From assembly GCF_029168945.1 (NCBI RefSeq), contig NC_083601.1, forward strand, positions 21,232,160 through 21,296,159: a DNA stretch of 64,000 bases, written 5' to 3'. The notes under the pieces are model-generated. The model was not told the origin of the DNA and made no database searches. It saw nothing but the letters and a program-made list of their open reading frames with translations. Shown piece by piece: positions 49,439 to 62,314 of this stretch. This DNA is from Cannabis sativa (lineage: Eukaryota; Streptophyta; Magnoliopsida; Rosales; Cannabaceae). The translations under genes were made by a program, and so were the position numbers. Position 1 is the stretch's first letter. The number at the start of each line of letters is the position of its first letter.

Positions 49439-51822
49439 ATGAAGGTAACAGCTTAATTAATGATATTCTTGATTTTGATCTTAATTATTTTATAGATACA
49501 TATATTCTGTTGTGATTCTATATATATAAAAGTTGTGTTGTTATAATATGAAGAAATACCATTTTTGTTTTTACTGCAGATATTAAGTTGGATGCAAAGC
49601 AAGCTCAAATATGGCAAACATAATGAGAACAACTGCAAGAAAACAATAACCTCAAAACCGTTTCCCCGTAAGCACATTTATATACATTATACGTATTTAT
49701 ATATATGTCACCGAAACAAGTTGAAAGAAAGTGCTTATACTTATAAATTAATATATAATTAATTAAGCACATTTAATTAGCAGTCAAATGGGTAATTGGC
49801 TCCAACCCATATAGTTTCATTAATTCAAACCATTTCACGAGAGATGAATGGGAGGATTAATCTCATCATATCTGAATGAATCTACCTTGTTGTTTGTTTC
49901 GTTTCAGATATTTTTTACTATTGAAAACCTAACTTTGGCTCAGAGTTTGAAGATATATATCAAATTTAGGGTAGTATCTCTAAAATTGTATACACCGAGT
50001 TTGGTTCTATTTCTTTGGTTTCGTTTTAAAGTATAATTCTAATAGAATAAAATAGTGGAATGATTATTCTATTTCGAAATGGAAAGAAAAATCATTCCGA
50101 TGCAAGATAAGAAAAAACTTAATAATTTTTTTTATGTTTTTTAAATTTGATTTCATTCCATTCCTATTCATATTCCCATTCTCATTTCTATTTCTATATT
50201 TTCTGATCAATACTTTTGCATTTGATCGATTATTTGTTGTGTGTAGAGGCACCAGTACCAATATTAGTGCAACAAGCTGAAAATTCATCAGGGAAAGAAG
50301 AAGTGAATGATTGGCTTTATGGATTGCTGGCAATTGGGACATTAGGAAATAATGACATCAATAAAGAAGATCTCTATAATTCTGATCCTCATCATCATGA
50401 GACCATTAATAAACCACCACCACCATCATCATCATCATCTTTATTATTAAGAGACCCAAAATGTGAGGCTGATGATGATGATGAGGAGGAAGATGGAAGC
50501 TTGGAGCTACAAATTGATTTGAAGTCATTAATATTGATGCATGATAAGGAAGCAGCAGCAGGTGCTACTGGTGATCATCCCTCCTTGGAAAGATTTCTAA
50601 GTAGACAATCACAATCAATTTTGGAACTCTGTAAGAGTACTAGTAATAATACTAGTGGTACAACCTTAGCTCTCAACAGAGGAAAAGATGTTACTACGGA
50701 CAACACTACAAAAAATGCAATTGTTGGCAAGAAATCCTTTTCTTTTCTTCTTAAGAAGATTTTTGTTTGTTCAAGTGGCTTTCCTAACTCACCTCCCACT
50801 CCAAAATCTCCCACTTCAGAACAAAGAATGGAAAAGGTAAACCAAATACGATCAAATATTTAATTAATCAATTACTTATGTCATATTTACATACTATATA
50901 TGCTTTTTAAATAATTATTGAATTTGATCGAAAATGATGTAGTTTAATAATTTTTTTTACTTCACATAATTGATGGTTATTTAATCTGATTAATCTAATT
51001 CAGTTTTTAGATACTTTCACATTAATTATTGGCATTAAATTTACGAAGTTGGGTGTCCATATTAGAAGTGTATATATGCATATGTCAGCTAGCATTGTTA
51101 TTTATTAGTTTGTATCTAAAACATTATAATTAATTTGACTTGTTACAGATACTAAGAGCAATACTTCACAAGAAGATATATCCCCAAGGTTCAAGTAATC
51201 CATCATTGTCTATGAAAAAGTACATAGAGAATAGACATAATGAAGACGACTTAACTGATGAACAGAAAAATGCAGTACTCAATGGAAGCAAATGGGTCAA
51301 AACTGATTCTGAATGTAATTAAGCTTTTACAACATTATTACCATATACATGCCTATTTTCTTTTATGCATTTTATCTAATATATATGTGAAAATCGACTT
51401 CTTTCTAATATCACTATTATTGAGAAAGCTTCCCTCAGATTGTCGAGCATACCCATTTTGCAAAAGATTATCAAAAAGAGATTTGTGCAAAGTAACTTAA
51501 AAATAATTATCTCGCCGAACACTTGCTTCTTGTGTTTGACACCTTATTTTTACAGTCACTTTGCACAATACATTATTTAGATAATTTTTTCTTTTTTGCA
51601 AAATGACATTCTCAACAATCTGTTTAATTAGCAAAAAAAAAAAAAAAGCATTCTCAACTCAACAATCTCGATAATATCTATATTTAGATTTCTCACACTC
51701 AGTAAAATATTTTAGAGAGACTATTTTGCAAAATAATTACTCGTTATGATTTATCATATATATTTTTATGTGAGTTGAACCATTTTCTTAATTTTATTGT
51801 AGACATTGTTTTAGAGATATAA
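49439..51822 (+). CDS. LAZY-like: LAZY/DRO1/NGR-type gravitropism signalling protein
   Basis: Five coding exons, 49439-49444, 49580-49667, 50247-50836, 51149-51314 and 51803-51822, splice in phase to 289 residues. Exon 1 codes only Met-Lys, and exon 5 codes the last six residues and the stop. Family marks are MKILSWMQ at 1-8, NDWLYGLLAIGTLG at 52-65 (usually IGTFG) and the RMEKILRAILHKKIYPQ block. KWVKTDSEYIVLEI at 276-289 is the CCL motif, which is EAR-like. An acidic run (DDDDEEE) and a Ser/Pro stretch lie between. LAZY/LZY/NGR/DRO1 proteins act in gravity-sensing cells, where the CCL motif recruits RLD proteins and redirects auxin flow, setting root and shoot angle. The paralogue (root or shoot type) cannot be told from this window; similarity of the middle block favours the DRO1/NGR branch. 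The last intron splits the CCL motif inside its Tyr codon. Confidence 0.92.
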
Positions 51823-53412
51823 GCTTAGCTGACACGTCATCATCGACAGCTAGGCTTCGGAGAATACAGGGTAAAGATATTATTTCATTGAAATCATTTC
51901 AAAAACTTAATTATGATGATTATTAATTAAGGGAGCAAGTTACCTATCTCTTCTTCTAATAGATCAATCTCTACAACATATCAATGCAGGTTTTAAATAG
52001 AAGTTCAAACCCATATTGTTGGAGGAAGTAATTAATTGGAGGTGCAGTAATTTGGGATCACCAAAGAATTGTTTACACACCTTATGATATATAAAAAATA
52101 ATATCATTATGTACGTATAGTTATATATATATATGTGATATAGTGAAAAGGCAGGTGACTTTACTTTAGCTTGTCTTTTCATGTAACTAATGTAAAATAA
52201 TAATTCATAATAAGCTCCGATCGTGGAAAGGAAGCTATTAATATTGTGCTCTCTCATTCACAATAAAATTAAAATTGTATACAACCATTTCCAAAAGTTT
52301 CTTATTATAACGGACTGTGAGGGGGCGTAATTAAGAAAAACAAAATTCAACCCTTACACTAAAATTAATATTATATATTTATAAATATTATTTTTTTTAT
52401 TACAAATATATTTCATAACTAACTAAAATATATACATTTATTTCGGAGGGGCGATTATCCTACACTTTTATGTAGATTTATTACTGTATAATACTTACCA
52501 TTGAATAATTTTCTCTGAGAGGAGGTGTGTAAGAAATTTTTTAGGTAGTATGAATTTAAGAAATGAATTTTTGTCTAATCATTTTTAGACCAAAGTATAT
52601 ACATATTCACATATATTAATATATTATTCAATCAATATATAATGAAAAATGCTTATGATCAATTTTGTGTGATATTTGAGGGATTGCAAGTGTCACACAC
52701 TTGAGTCAATATGATTCCCCATCGGTGATCAGCTAATTAACAAGAATAATTTATAACCGGCATATTAACAATTAACAAGAATAATTTATAGTGAGTTGCC
52801 TACATATATACAAGAAAAGCAAATAAAAATTCATGTTTTGATGTTGGAGAATTAAAGTAGCTAATTACCAGTTACCATATATATATATAATGGACATACT
52901 TAATTTTTCAGAAAATTGTATGCTTTGATAAATTTAAAATTTTAAAATACATCAATTTGCATGTTTTATAATATTGAGTAATACTGTTTGTATTAACTAG
53001 AAATTTTGTCCCCCTTCAAAATAAATAAATTTTGGTAAAGGATCCAACATGTGATATATATAGTAGATAAATGTATAAACATTGCAGTGGCGCCGTACTA
53101 AAAGTGCATGCATATATATAATATAATTAAGGAATATTATCACATTGAATTGTTACTCGTCCTTAGCCCCTTAGGGTGCCTTGGGAGACATTAATATATG
53201 ATGGACCACTCATAACTTTCTTATAGAATAATAACCTATTTAAAAGAGATAGTGCAATGTGTCATATTACTAATAATGATGCGATTATTATCCAATTTTT
53301 TTATTTTAATTTAATAATTATTATAAAAAAATTCTAATCACTCATAATATATCATACTAATATTAATTATAATATATCATAATATATCAAAAAAAAATAT
53401 TGTACAACTAAT
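51823..53412. other. 3' flank of the LAZY gene and AT-rich spacer
   Basis: No further gene was recognised. The open frame at 51964-52257 (minus) shows no domain and overlaps the expected 3' UTR side. Confidence 0.5.
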
Positions 53413-53480
53413 TAGGAGTGTTTACAAACCGCCCACACTATATACTACACCACACAAAAAATGCGGTTTAAAATATCCAA
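53413..53480. mobile_element. Truncated end of the 13218-type hAT MITE
   Basis: taggagtgtttacaaaccgc followed by 'ccacacaaaaaatgcggttt' matches the right terminus (reverse strand) of the MITE at 13218-13738, including its gcggttt subterminal repeats. The other end is missing. Confidence 0.55.
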
Positions 53481-54144
53481 GAGAATGTTTTTTTGGGTAT
53501 GAATTGGAAAGGAGGTCGATAGATATAAATGTTTGTATGCTATCACACAACACTGGTTTGTGCATTTGATTCTCGGTCAAATTTTTTTTCTTTCATACGT
53601 GATCAACTATGAAATAAGAGCTAATTATCTAGAGATAATTACATAAAATATTATTTTTTTTAAAATTTTTTATATTATTATATTTTTTATATATTTTTAC
53701 GGTATTTTATAAAATTACATAAAAATAACATGAATTAACATTCAAACAATAATAAAAAAATAACATAAAAATGATAAAAATTCAACAACAAATTAATAAG
53801 GGTACAATATAAAAGTACATCAAAAGACCATATTTATATAAATAAAATCATAAAAATCGTAAAAATGGTTAAAATTCCGCATAATTGTATTTTTGTATTT
53901 TTGTATTTTTTTTTTTGTTTTTGTGTATTTTTGAACTAATTCCAATTATCTAAGCTTAATTTTAGGTATCATTTAGATTTGGGATTGTGTCTTTTTAAAA
54001 TATATATATATATATATATATTTATATGTTTTGCTCATATTTTTTTAAAATATATATAGGAAATTTTACACAAATATCCCTATATATATATAACCTCACC
54101 AAATCTATAAATGGGGAATATGATACATCATTATTAAAAAAAAG
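53481..54144. other. AT-rich spacer with AT microsatellite
   Basis: No gene was recognised. A pure (AT)n run lies at about 54000-54021, and the frame at 54026-54238 shows no domain. Confidence 0.5.
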
Positions 54145-54543
54145 GTTAATTATGATTTTTTTCTCCCCAAACTTTGACATGTACCAAATCATGATCACTA
54201 AACTTTTTTGGCTGTTAAAAATTCCCCTAAACTATTGAGATTGTTAGATTTAAGGACTTTTGTCTAGTTTCATTCAATTTTACTATTTCAGTGATTGTTT
54301 ATGTACTAAATCATGCTCCCCAGACTTTAATATCTACCAAATCTTTTCCCTTAATTAAACTTTGTTATGTATTAAATCATGCCTCTTGAAATTTCATCCA
54401 TGTTAGAATTTTTTTACAAAAATTAGACAAAAGTCCTTAAATTTAATAATTTCAATAGTTCAAGGAGAATTTTTAACGACCAAAAAAGTTTAAGAGTATG
54501 ATTTGGTACATGTCAAGGTTCGGAAGAAAAATTCCTAATTAGC
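54145..54543. mobile_element. Foldback MITE (family of 30614), fourth copy
   Basis: Starts ggttaattatgattttt and ends ttcctaattagc, with the same two inverted arms ('aaactattgagattgttagatttaagg' and its complement). A run of about 25 A residues follows it. Confidence 0.82.
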
Positions 54544-55960
54544 AAAAGAAAAAAAAAAAAAAAAAAAAAAAAAGAAGAAGAAGATATATCAAGATTTGGG
54601 TAGGAGGCTCGGAGCTCATTTTTACCATTGGGCCGTAATATCGATCATGGGCCGAATTATAGCATGGAGACCATCTATTATCGGTTTGTTTGGAAAAATG
54701 CAATCAACAATGACTGGAAAATATAAATATTAAAAAAAAAATCCTGAAAATCAATGATTCAGATTCATCTACAATTATTGAGCTGTCTCCGTGTCACTGT
54801 TCTGATGACCTCTATGAGTCTATAGTACAGCATGAGTCACCAACATGTGACATGATCACTATATCATTTAGTTTTTTTTTTTTTTTTTAATTAGTATTTT
54901 GGTAATCTTAACTTTTTACGCGAGGTACCAAAGTTATATCTTATAGTATAAGAGTCTTAATAATATTGCGAAATTTATATACTATACTAATTTTTGTTAT
55001 TATTTTATAAAAATATTGCTAAACGTTATTTTTTTACTTTTTTACTGTATTTTTTATAAGTTTCATATTGCAGTATACTGTGTTAAGTTTTCACTAGTGT
55101 TCTACTGGTGTTTCATAGTTTTTCTACTGTTGTTTTGAGTTGTTTTGTTCTGTGTTTTACTGGTGCTTAAATTCCAGTATTTTTATAAATTTCCCATAAT
55201 ATTTAACAAAATATAATTTTTACAATAATATAATTTTTTTCATTATTTTGTTTATTCAACCTTATCGTGAAATAAGTTACGTAGTAGGTGAAAGTATGCC
55301 CAACGAAAATATTTTTAAAAATACTTAATTATATGAATATATTTTTGACATTTTTAATAAATGCTAACATAAAACAGAATGTCATACAATGACATTTTTA
55401 ATATCTTTTCTTTTTTATTTTTTTTTAATTATTTTGTCTTAAAGTGAAAATTTAATTATTTAATATATATTAAATAATAATATAATATTATTTTAATAAT
55501 TTTTAGAGTTGCTTATCATTAGAATATTTTAAAACAAAAAGCGCTAAAAATAATGCAAAAAATACATAAAATAAAATATTATATTTTAGGTCATACATTA
55601 AAAATACTTAAAGTAGATGCAAAATAAATTCCTTTTTACTTTAATGATTAAAAAATAAAATATAAATATAAATTATTATATAAAAAAAAAAAAGACTTTT
55701 CTTCTATTGTTCATTAATATAGAAGGGATGAAGGGTATTTACTTTGTATTAATTTATCAATAATCATTCACCACTTTACTTATTCATAATAAAATTAAAT
55801 AAAATGTGATGGAAAAACTATATTACTGTAAAAAGTTATATTTTGATGGATATTATTAACAAGACGTATACTATATGAGCACAACTTAGTAGTGTAAAAA
55901 ATTAAAAAAATTAAAATACTAATTATTCTTTTTTTTGCTAAACAACTATATCATTAAGTT
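54544..55960. other. Poly-A run and AT-rich spacer
   Basis: Begins with an A-rich tract (about 54546-54573) and contains no gene I can support. Confidence 0.5.
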
Positions 55961-56654
55961 AGGCCATCTCCAATAAGAGATGTAAAGATTTTGTTATATT
56001 TGACAAAAAATAATTTTATGATATATTTGCATCAATTTTTAACATTATACTTTAATATACAATTACAAAACTTGATGCAAAATTTAATACTTTTATTAAA
56101 AGTATAAAAAAATGGATTTTTTTACACCACATACTAAAATTTTAACTTTTTTACCGTGGGGCAGAATTTTTTTTAAAAATATTGTATTTTTTTTTTCAAA
56201 AATAAGTTTTATAATGTGTACTGCGTTAAGTTTTCACGATTATTTTTTAGTTGTTCCACTGTTATTTTAATTGTTTTGTTTTGTTATTTTACGATTATTT
56301 TATAAAAAGATAATATTTTTGTAAAAATCCTTAAACAAATAATAACTCTATAATTAGTTTTATTATTATATTATATAAAACAATAAAGAAATAAATATAA
56401 AAGATTTATAATATAATGTAATAATTAAATTTAATAATAAAATATAAAAAAATAGTATAAAAATAAATATAAAAGTACTACATTTATTTTGATATAAATT
56501 TTACATATTGTCATATTGTGATCTAAATTAGATCAAATTTTACTATATGACAAATTTAAATCACATTTTACAATATTATTGGATTAAATTTTTTACAAGA
56601 TGAATTATATTTTAGCAATTGATTAACAATTTAAATTTCTAATGGAGATGCTCT
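55961..56654. mobile_element. Probable MITE with 'ggccatctccaat' ends
   Basis: aggccatctccaataaga on the left pairs with tctaatggagatgctct on the right (reverse strand agagcatctccattaga). The core is AT-rich and non-coding. Similar ends occur near 29850 and 44073. No exact target duplication was found. Confidence 0.6.
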
Positions 56655-57731
56655 ATGTTGCTAGAATTGTATAAAGTGAGTGTATAGTAAATCTGAGACC
56701 ATAGAATTGAGCGTGATATTTAAAAAAAAAACTCACAAAGTTCAATCGAAAAATTTGTGAATAGTAGAAACTGATAAACAATGGCTGAAAGGTTCTAAAT
56801 GGAAGCTAAAGGTAAAGATAACACTTTTAATTTCTCTAATACCATATTAGAATTATAATATAAGAGTGTATGATAAATTGTATATCTCAAAATCATGAAA
56901 GAATCGCTCTTAAATCTAATATACTATATGGCAGCCGATTTTGTGCCCATATGTGCAAAACACGGATTGGAATCCGTTGTACGGCAGGGGGGTCCCACCG
57001 TACTTTTAAATGTTTTTTAATTTTTGAAATTTTGGTGGTAACCGGTTGTTGTAGGTGTGGTTACCGGTTGGGAGTTTATTTTTTTAATTAAAAAATAATT
57101 AGGTACGAAAAAAGTACAAAATGGTACTGTTTGTGTTAGTTAGAGTACAAAAAGGTACAACAGTCTTCACTGTTCCTGGCAGTTGATGGTACGAAAACAC
57201 TGTAGGCAGTGGGTCCATGTTGTCGGATTGAGGCTATTTTGGTATTTTCCTTCATTCATAGGATCATATGTATTTGTGGGATGGTAATTAAGTACATTAT
57301 ATCGAGTACCGTGTACATTACTTGTTTCTGCGTGATGTTTAGTAAAATTAGTGTACATAATATCACGTACCGAGTACAAAATTTCACGTATCGAGTACGT
57401 TCATTTACGTTTCGTAGTATATTGTTTAGAAATTTTTTTTTAAGTGATGAAATTATTTGTTGTTATACATTGAGTTTTTAGTTGGTGTAATTTTTTAATT
57501 GTAAATATTTCGTATATTAAAAATTACCACAAAAATATATTTTTTCACCTTATAAGATTGAGTTTTTTTTCCTAGGCATAATTTAGTTGTTCGTCAATAA
57601 TAATTTTGAGATTTGGTGAAGATGAGAAAATTACCTTAAACACGCCAAACATAACAAGAAGTATATAAATGTAGAATTTTTGAAGCAATAAGTAGAGTCA
57701 TAAACGTTAAAACAACAATGGCTAAAAGTAG
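56655..57731. other. Spacer with GTAC-rich cluster
   Basis: No gene was recognised. Between 57103 and 57398 the palindrome GTAC occurs about 13 times, often as 'cgagtac' or 'ggtac'. Open frames here (56870-57091, 57167-57481) have no recognisable features. Confidence 0.5.
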
Positions 57732-58097
57732 CTAGTTATAAGAATGACCATAGTAAGACTCTTGTGTGGAGGAAGGCGGTCCCGGGAAATACGCGTTGGA
57801 GTGGTCATTGAATGAGTCAGATGTTGGTTGATTGTTTGGAGGTTGTCGCCCCTGAGATCCAGTGTTATGTTGACGATTTGGGCACCGTCGATAATCATGG
57901 TCTGATGAGCGACAAATGCGACAATGTCTTGAGTTTCTTGGGATCTGCTCCCTGTTTGGTCCTTCCCTTGTATTTCCCGTACCCTTTGTTCTCACAACTT
58001 CGGGGTCTTTAATAATGTTGGGGTTGCTACGATATCTTCCAAGTTGTGGCGTCTCTCCTTCCGGATTGGAATTCAAGTCAAATTCTTCAACAGGCAT
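57732..58097 (-). pseudogene. FAR1/MULE-type C-terminal fragment with zinc knuckle
   Basis: This 121-residue minus-strand frame contains 'IKDPEVVRTKG', the DPxxVxTKG pattern common near the end of FAR1/FHY3-type, Mutator-derived proteins. A C-x2-C-x4-H-x4-C zinc knuckle follows (CRICRSSDHDYRRC), then a Gln/Asn/Pro/Ser-rich tail. A stop codon lies just upstream in frame. I found no SWIM domain or MULE transposase core in the 1 kb before it, so only a fragment remains. It could come from a domesticated FAR1 gene or from a MULE transposon. Confidence 0.6.
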
Positions 58098-60055
58098 CAG
58101 GCGGAGTGGGGACTAGCTCAAACACGTGGAGCTCTTAAAAAGCTTCAACAGTTGTGTCAGGCAAGTGGAAAAATCCTGGAGGAAGTGGCTTCATGAGCTA
58201 CACGCTGGAAAGATATATGTATATCAATTCAGTTGTTGTTGTGATTTGGACTGAGGCATGGGCCTTTTGCATTGAGTGAAGCCCAATATATATTAAAATC
58301 ATAGCTAGTGAATGTTGGTTGGCCGTACATAACGAAAACATGTTCCATTGACATGATAAATGATAAATGCAAAATGGTGGTGGGCTTGTTTATGACTTTT
58401 ATGTCATTCCTTTTTGGTCTTCCATGTTGAGCTTTTTCTCTTTTGTGATTCACTTTGAGCCACTAGATTTTAACCTTATTTTCTTTTCCTTTTCTTTGCA
58501 AGAATACCACTTTTCAAGAATTCTAATATTTTATCATTTTGCTCAAATTTGAAAAATAACACAAAAATTAAAATAAATTAAATATTTCAAACTAAAATAA
58601 ATTTATTATTAAAACCATGGAATACTTAATTTATATTAATTGCATATGCATAAATAAAGGCTTAAAATGTACAAATTTGAGTTTTAATCACAACCCCCAA
58701 CCAGCTTATTGCTAGTCTCTAGAAATTTAAGCGAAAGAATAATAATGTCAACATAATATTTTTTAGGTCAAAATTTCTAAAAATGACACAAATATTCAAG
58801 CAAAATATTAGTAACAAACCAATAAGAACTATAAAATTACTTTGAATAAATCTAGAGTTGTGAGCGTGTGCACCAAACTTAAACCTTCTTACCGCAAAAC
58901 CATAGCGCATAAAAACTTTTGAAATAGTATACCAAGTAAAAGTCTCAACTCCATTAGCCTCACAGGTTAAAAATATTTATTCATGGCTAAGGATTTCACT
59001 CATGGAGTTAGAAAATGAAAAGTGAGCACTCGGAATGGATAAATCAATTTAGGACAAACATTTGAATAAATATTGAAACGAAGATAGGTTATGAATTATT
59101 TAGACAAACCACCATAAGAGTACCACAAACCAGCTTTTCGGGATTTTTTTGAACGAAAATAGACAATCTTTTACATTTATTTTAGGAGCCATAACAAATG
59201 AAAAATTAAATGCAAACTTTTTTCTTCTTCATTTTTTCATTTTTTCTTTTCTTTCTTTCTATTTTTTTTTTGAACAAGAGGCAACATATTAGATATAATG
59301 ATGGAAATGTCGCTCTTTTTTTTTTTTTTTGACTAAGAGGCAACATATAATAGTAGAAATGTTGCTCTTGTATCATTTTTTTTTTTTCAACAAGAAAATA
59401 ATTACAAAAAGGCTCCCTAATAAGATTTGTCTATAAAAATTATCCCTTAAAGCAAAATCCAATCAAACCCTAGTACCATTTCCAAAATAATTATAACCAT
59501 TTCTAAGAATCAATAAAAATTCAAAAATTATTTTCTCAAATCTCGCCACTCACAAAAACATAAACACTTAAACTTGGTAGCTTTTCTAAGCAAATATGTG
59601 CTAACAACCATCTTACCACAAAGTTTGGCATGTGCTTTGTATAACTCTAGAAAAATTCTAAGTAACAAAGATAGCAAATATTGACTTGAAAATAATATTT
59701 TAAAAGAATAAATGAGTAATTTGTGAAAAATTTGACCATGAAAATATTAATATGACAAAATTTAATAAGCATGCTTGAATATGCTCACCACCCCCAACTA
59801 AAATCAGACAATGTCCTCATTGTTTAAAGATATATACATGAAATCCATGATGAGAACACTTATGAGAGTGAGCTGATGCAAAATGACATGATATTGATTC
59901 TTAGAAAAATAAAACTGAAGGAAGAAATAAACAAACAAAACAAAAGTGAAAACATACCGAAAAATAAAAGAAAGCAAGGAAAGATAGAACCTGATTAGTC
60001 TTGGCAAACCAGAGACAAGTCTCCTCAGGTGGGCTTACCAACTCAATATTCTTGA
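58098..60055 (-). other. Non-coding retroelement-like region
   Basis: Mostly AT-rich. The phrase 'caccacccccaactaaaatcagacaatgtcctcattgttt' (59788-59826) has the style of the 3' non-coding part of plant LTR retrotransposons. Two similar stretches with 'aacaagaggcaacatatta' (59272 and 59330) form a short repeat. Frames at 58229-58453, 58719-58910 and 59804-60007 show no domain. Confidence 0.45.
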
Positions 60056-61054
60056 CTATCCAGTATCAAAAATGAATTTTCTTTTATCCTGTGTCTCAAA
60101 AATAGAAGCATTAGTTACATTTTCAGGAAAAAGAAAATGGTCATTGTCTAAGTCACAGAGGAAATAGTGTAAATGACTAGGTAAAAATAATTTTATAATT
60201 TCCTTAACGACTTTGTCTATCACATCAATATGATAGCATTTCTTTTCATCCAGAATTAGGGGAAGAATGGTAGAATGAGAAAAAGCTTCATTTCAGATAG
60301 TGGTGATATCATCCTCCTTTACGAATAATGTGGGTACCACATCAGTATGGTAACCCTCATATGTACTCAGTAGAATGGATTCTTCAAAAATTTCATCACT
60401 AGAGGTAGAGGTGACACTTACCTCGTCAAAATTGTGAAAGTTGGCACTTGAGATTAGTGCTTTACTCACTGGTGGTGGAGGAAAACCATTAACATGTGAA
60501 CTTACCAGGTGATCAGAAAATTTGCTCAATTCCTGCTTTATTTGTTTCAACTCAGCAAGTAAGTCTTTCATCATCTCACAATTTTTCACCATAGATGCTT
60601 GTAACTCAACAATAGTGTCACTGAGGGAACTATTGTATGGATGTTGGGAGTTATAAGAATACGAAAGATCTTCCTTTTCACAATTCCACTCATATAATGG
60701 ATTATAGTTGTACTCAGGCTTCCAACTATAATCATCAAGACTATTCTGATAGAAAGAGTTGTAGGATTGTTCTTCCATGTCATCATAAAGATGTGCAAAA
60801 GATGGCGTATGTTCACAAGGACGTAGTCGATGAGACTCGTACCAAGCCTTCCACGTTTTGGAACTATCACTCTTATAAAAAGAATAGTATTGGAAAGCTT
60901 CCTCCCCGTCACTAAATTCTAGTTCGATAAAATTACTAGTACCTTCAGTAGCACTAGAATTTTCATTTAATGAAGCAAGATATAATGGATACAAATATTC
61001 AAATCGGCGATGATCTTCTTCATTCATATTTTTTTTAATTAGTATAAAGTTCAA
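60056..61054 (-). pseudogene. Unrecognised retroelement-associated reading frame with an internal stop
   Basis: A minus-strand frame codes 253 residues (start 61054, or 61027 for a second Met) and meets TGA at 60293-60295. The same frame then stays open for a further 78 codons to TAG at 60056-60058. The protein is acidic and Tyr/Ser-rich at the N-terminal half, with a helical 'MVKNCEMMKDLLAELKQIKQEL' stretch around residue 155-176. It starts within a few bases of the LTR end at about 61058. I do not recognise the family; its position suggests a retroelement or a gene fragment cut by the LTR insertion. Confidence 0.5.
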
Positions 61055-61057
61055 ATA

Positions 61058-62314
61058 TGTAATAATTTAAGGGTATATACATGAGATATGAAATTCCGTA
61101 TTTTAATATTCCCAGTTTGATTATTTAATTAAATGATTAATTAAATGCGGAATAATAAAACTGGTACTGAAAACAGTTTTCTGTAGTTACAGAATGCAAC
61201 TCTGTAACTCCGCAGAAACCTTAAAAACAAACAGTGCATAAAAGTAAAAACACACAAGATTTTTGTACGTGGTTTCAACAATCCTTTCAGATTGTTACTA
61301 GTCCACGGGGCCACGCCCAGAGATAAGATTCATTAGATCGGTATCAAAAATACAAAGTAATTGACTTATGCATAAATAGACTCCCTCTTATTGTATGCCG
61401 CAAGCTTGATGTATTCCACCTACTAACCGAATCTTGATAAAACTCCAAGATCTCGAACTCCCTTCGATCACCTTGAAGAGTGCTTGAATCCTCCCGATTC
61501 AAGGCTTAAAGGCTATCTCCCGAAAGCCTATACAACCATCTCCCGAAGGTTGTGTGCTTGTATCCTCCCGATGCAAGACTTCAAAAGCAATCTCCCGAAA
61601 GCTTGTAAATACCCTTCTCCCGAAGGTGCACTGATGTTCTTCTTCGTTGTAGACTTGAATACAGACTCAAGACAATACAAACAACAAATAAACAGAGTAA
61701 GAGTAGAACGACTCTTCTCTACAAATCAAAGACTCTCTTTTCTAAAGATATGAATGGAATTCAAAGATACAAGAGAGGTACCAAGAGAGGTACTAAACAA
61801 AGACACTCTTTCCTTAAGATATGAAAGCAATTCTAAGTGTATGAAAGAGATACAAAACCTAGCAGCTATAAGATGTATTTATAATGAATATACATCTCAT
61901 AGACAGCTTACATTCGGTCTGAACAAGACCTCAACCCACTAGAAACTTCCCTAAAATAATTCTTCAATCAGTCCAGGAATTTCCGTTTCTGTACCTACAG
62001 AATCGTGGGCAGTAACTACAACTTTCCTTTTATAGAAAAGGAAAGTTTAGCTCCGGTTTTCTCTTCAAGAAACCTGATCTAAGAAAATGGGAAACTCAAC
62101 ACAAGATCAGATTACACAGCTGGTTAGATAAAAACGAAATGGGTAACCAAACTTACCATTTTTACCTTTTTTCCAAAAATAGGAAAGCTAGAAAACTTTC
62201 CTTTCAAGTTTGAATACACCAAATAGGAAACCATATTAATGTATACCAGCCGAAAATATACAATAAATAATAAAATATTTTTGTCAATTAAATATGCCAA
62301 AAATGGAATTAACA
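61058..62314 (-). mobile_element. LTR (minus orientation), with purine tract at its 5' side
   Basis: On the minus strand the sequence begins TGTTAATTCCATTTTTGGC at 62314, directly after the purine-rich tract CAAAGGGGGAGAT (62327-62315), the normal arrangement at the start of a 3' LTR. A 'acgtggtttcaac...tagtccacggggccacg' block near 61265-61315 is common in plant copia LTRs. The end near 61058 (TG on the plus strand) is a best guess. Repeated 'tctcccgaa' phrases occur at 61516-61622. Confidence 0.65.

Noticed and set aside
50064..50342. Minus-strand frame over the LAZY gene
   Set aside because: Spans an intron/exon border of a well-supported gene on the other strand.
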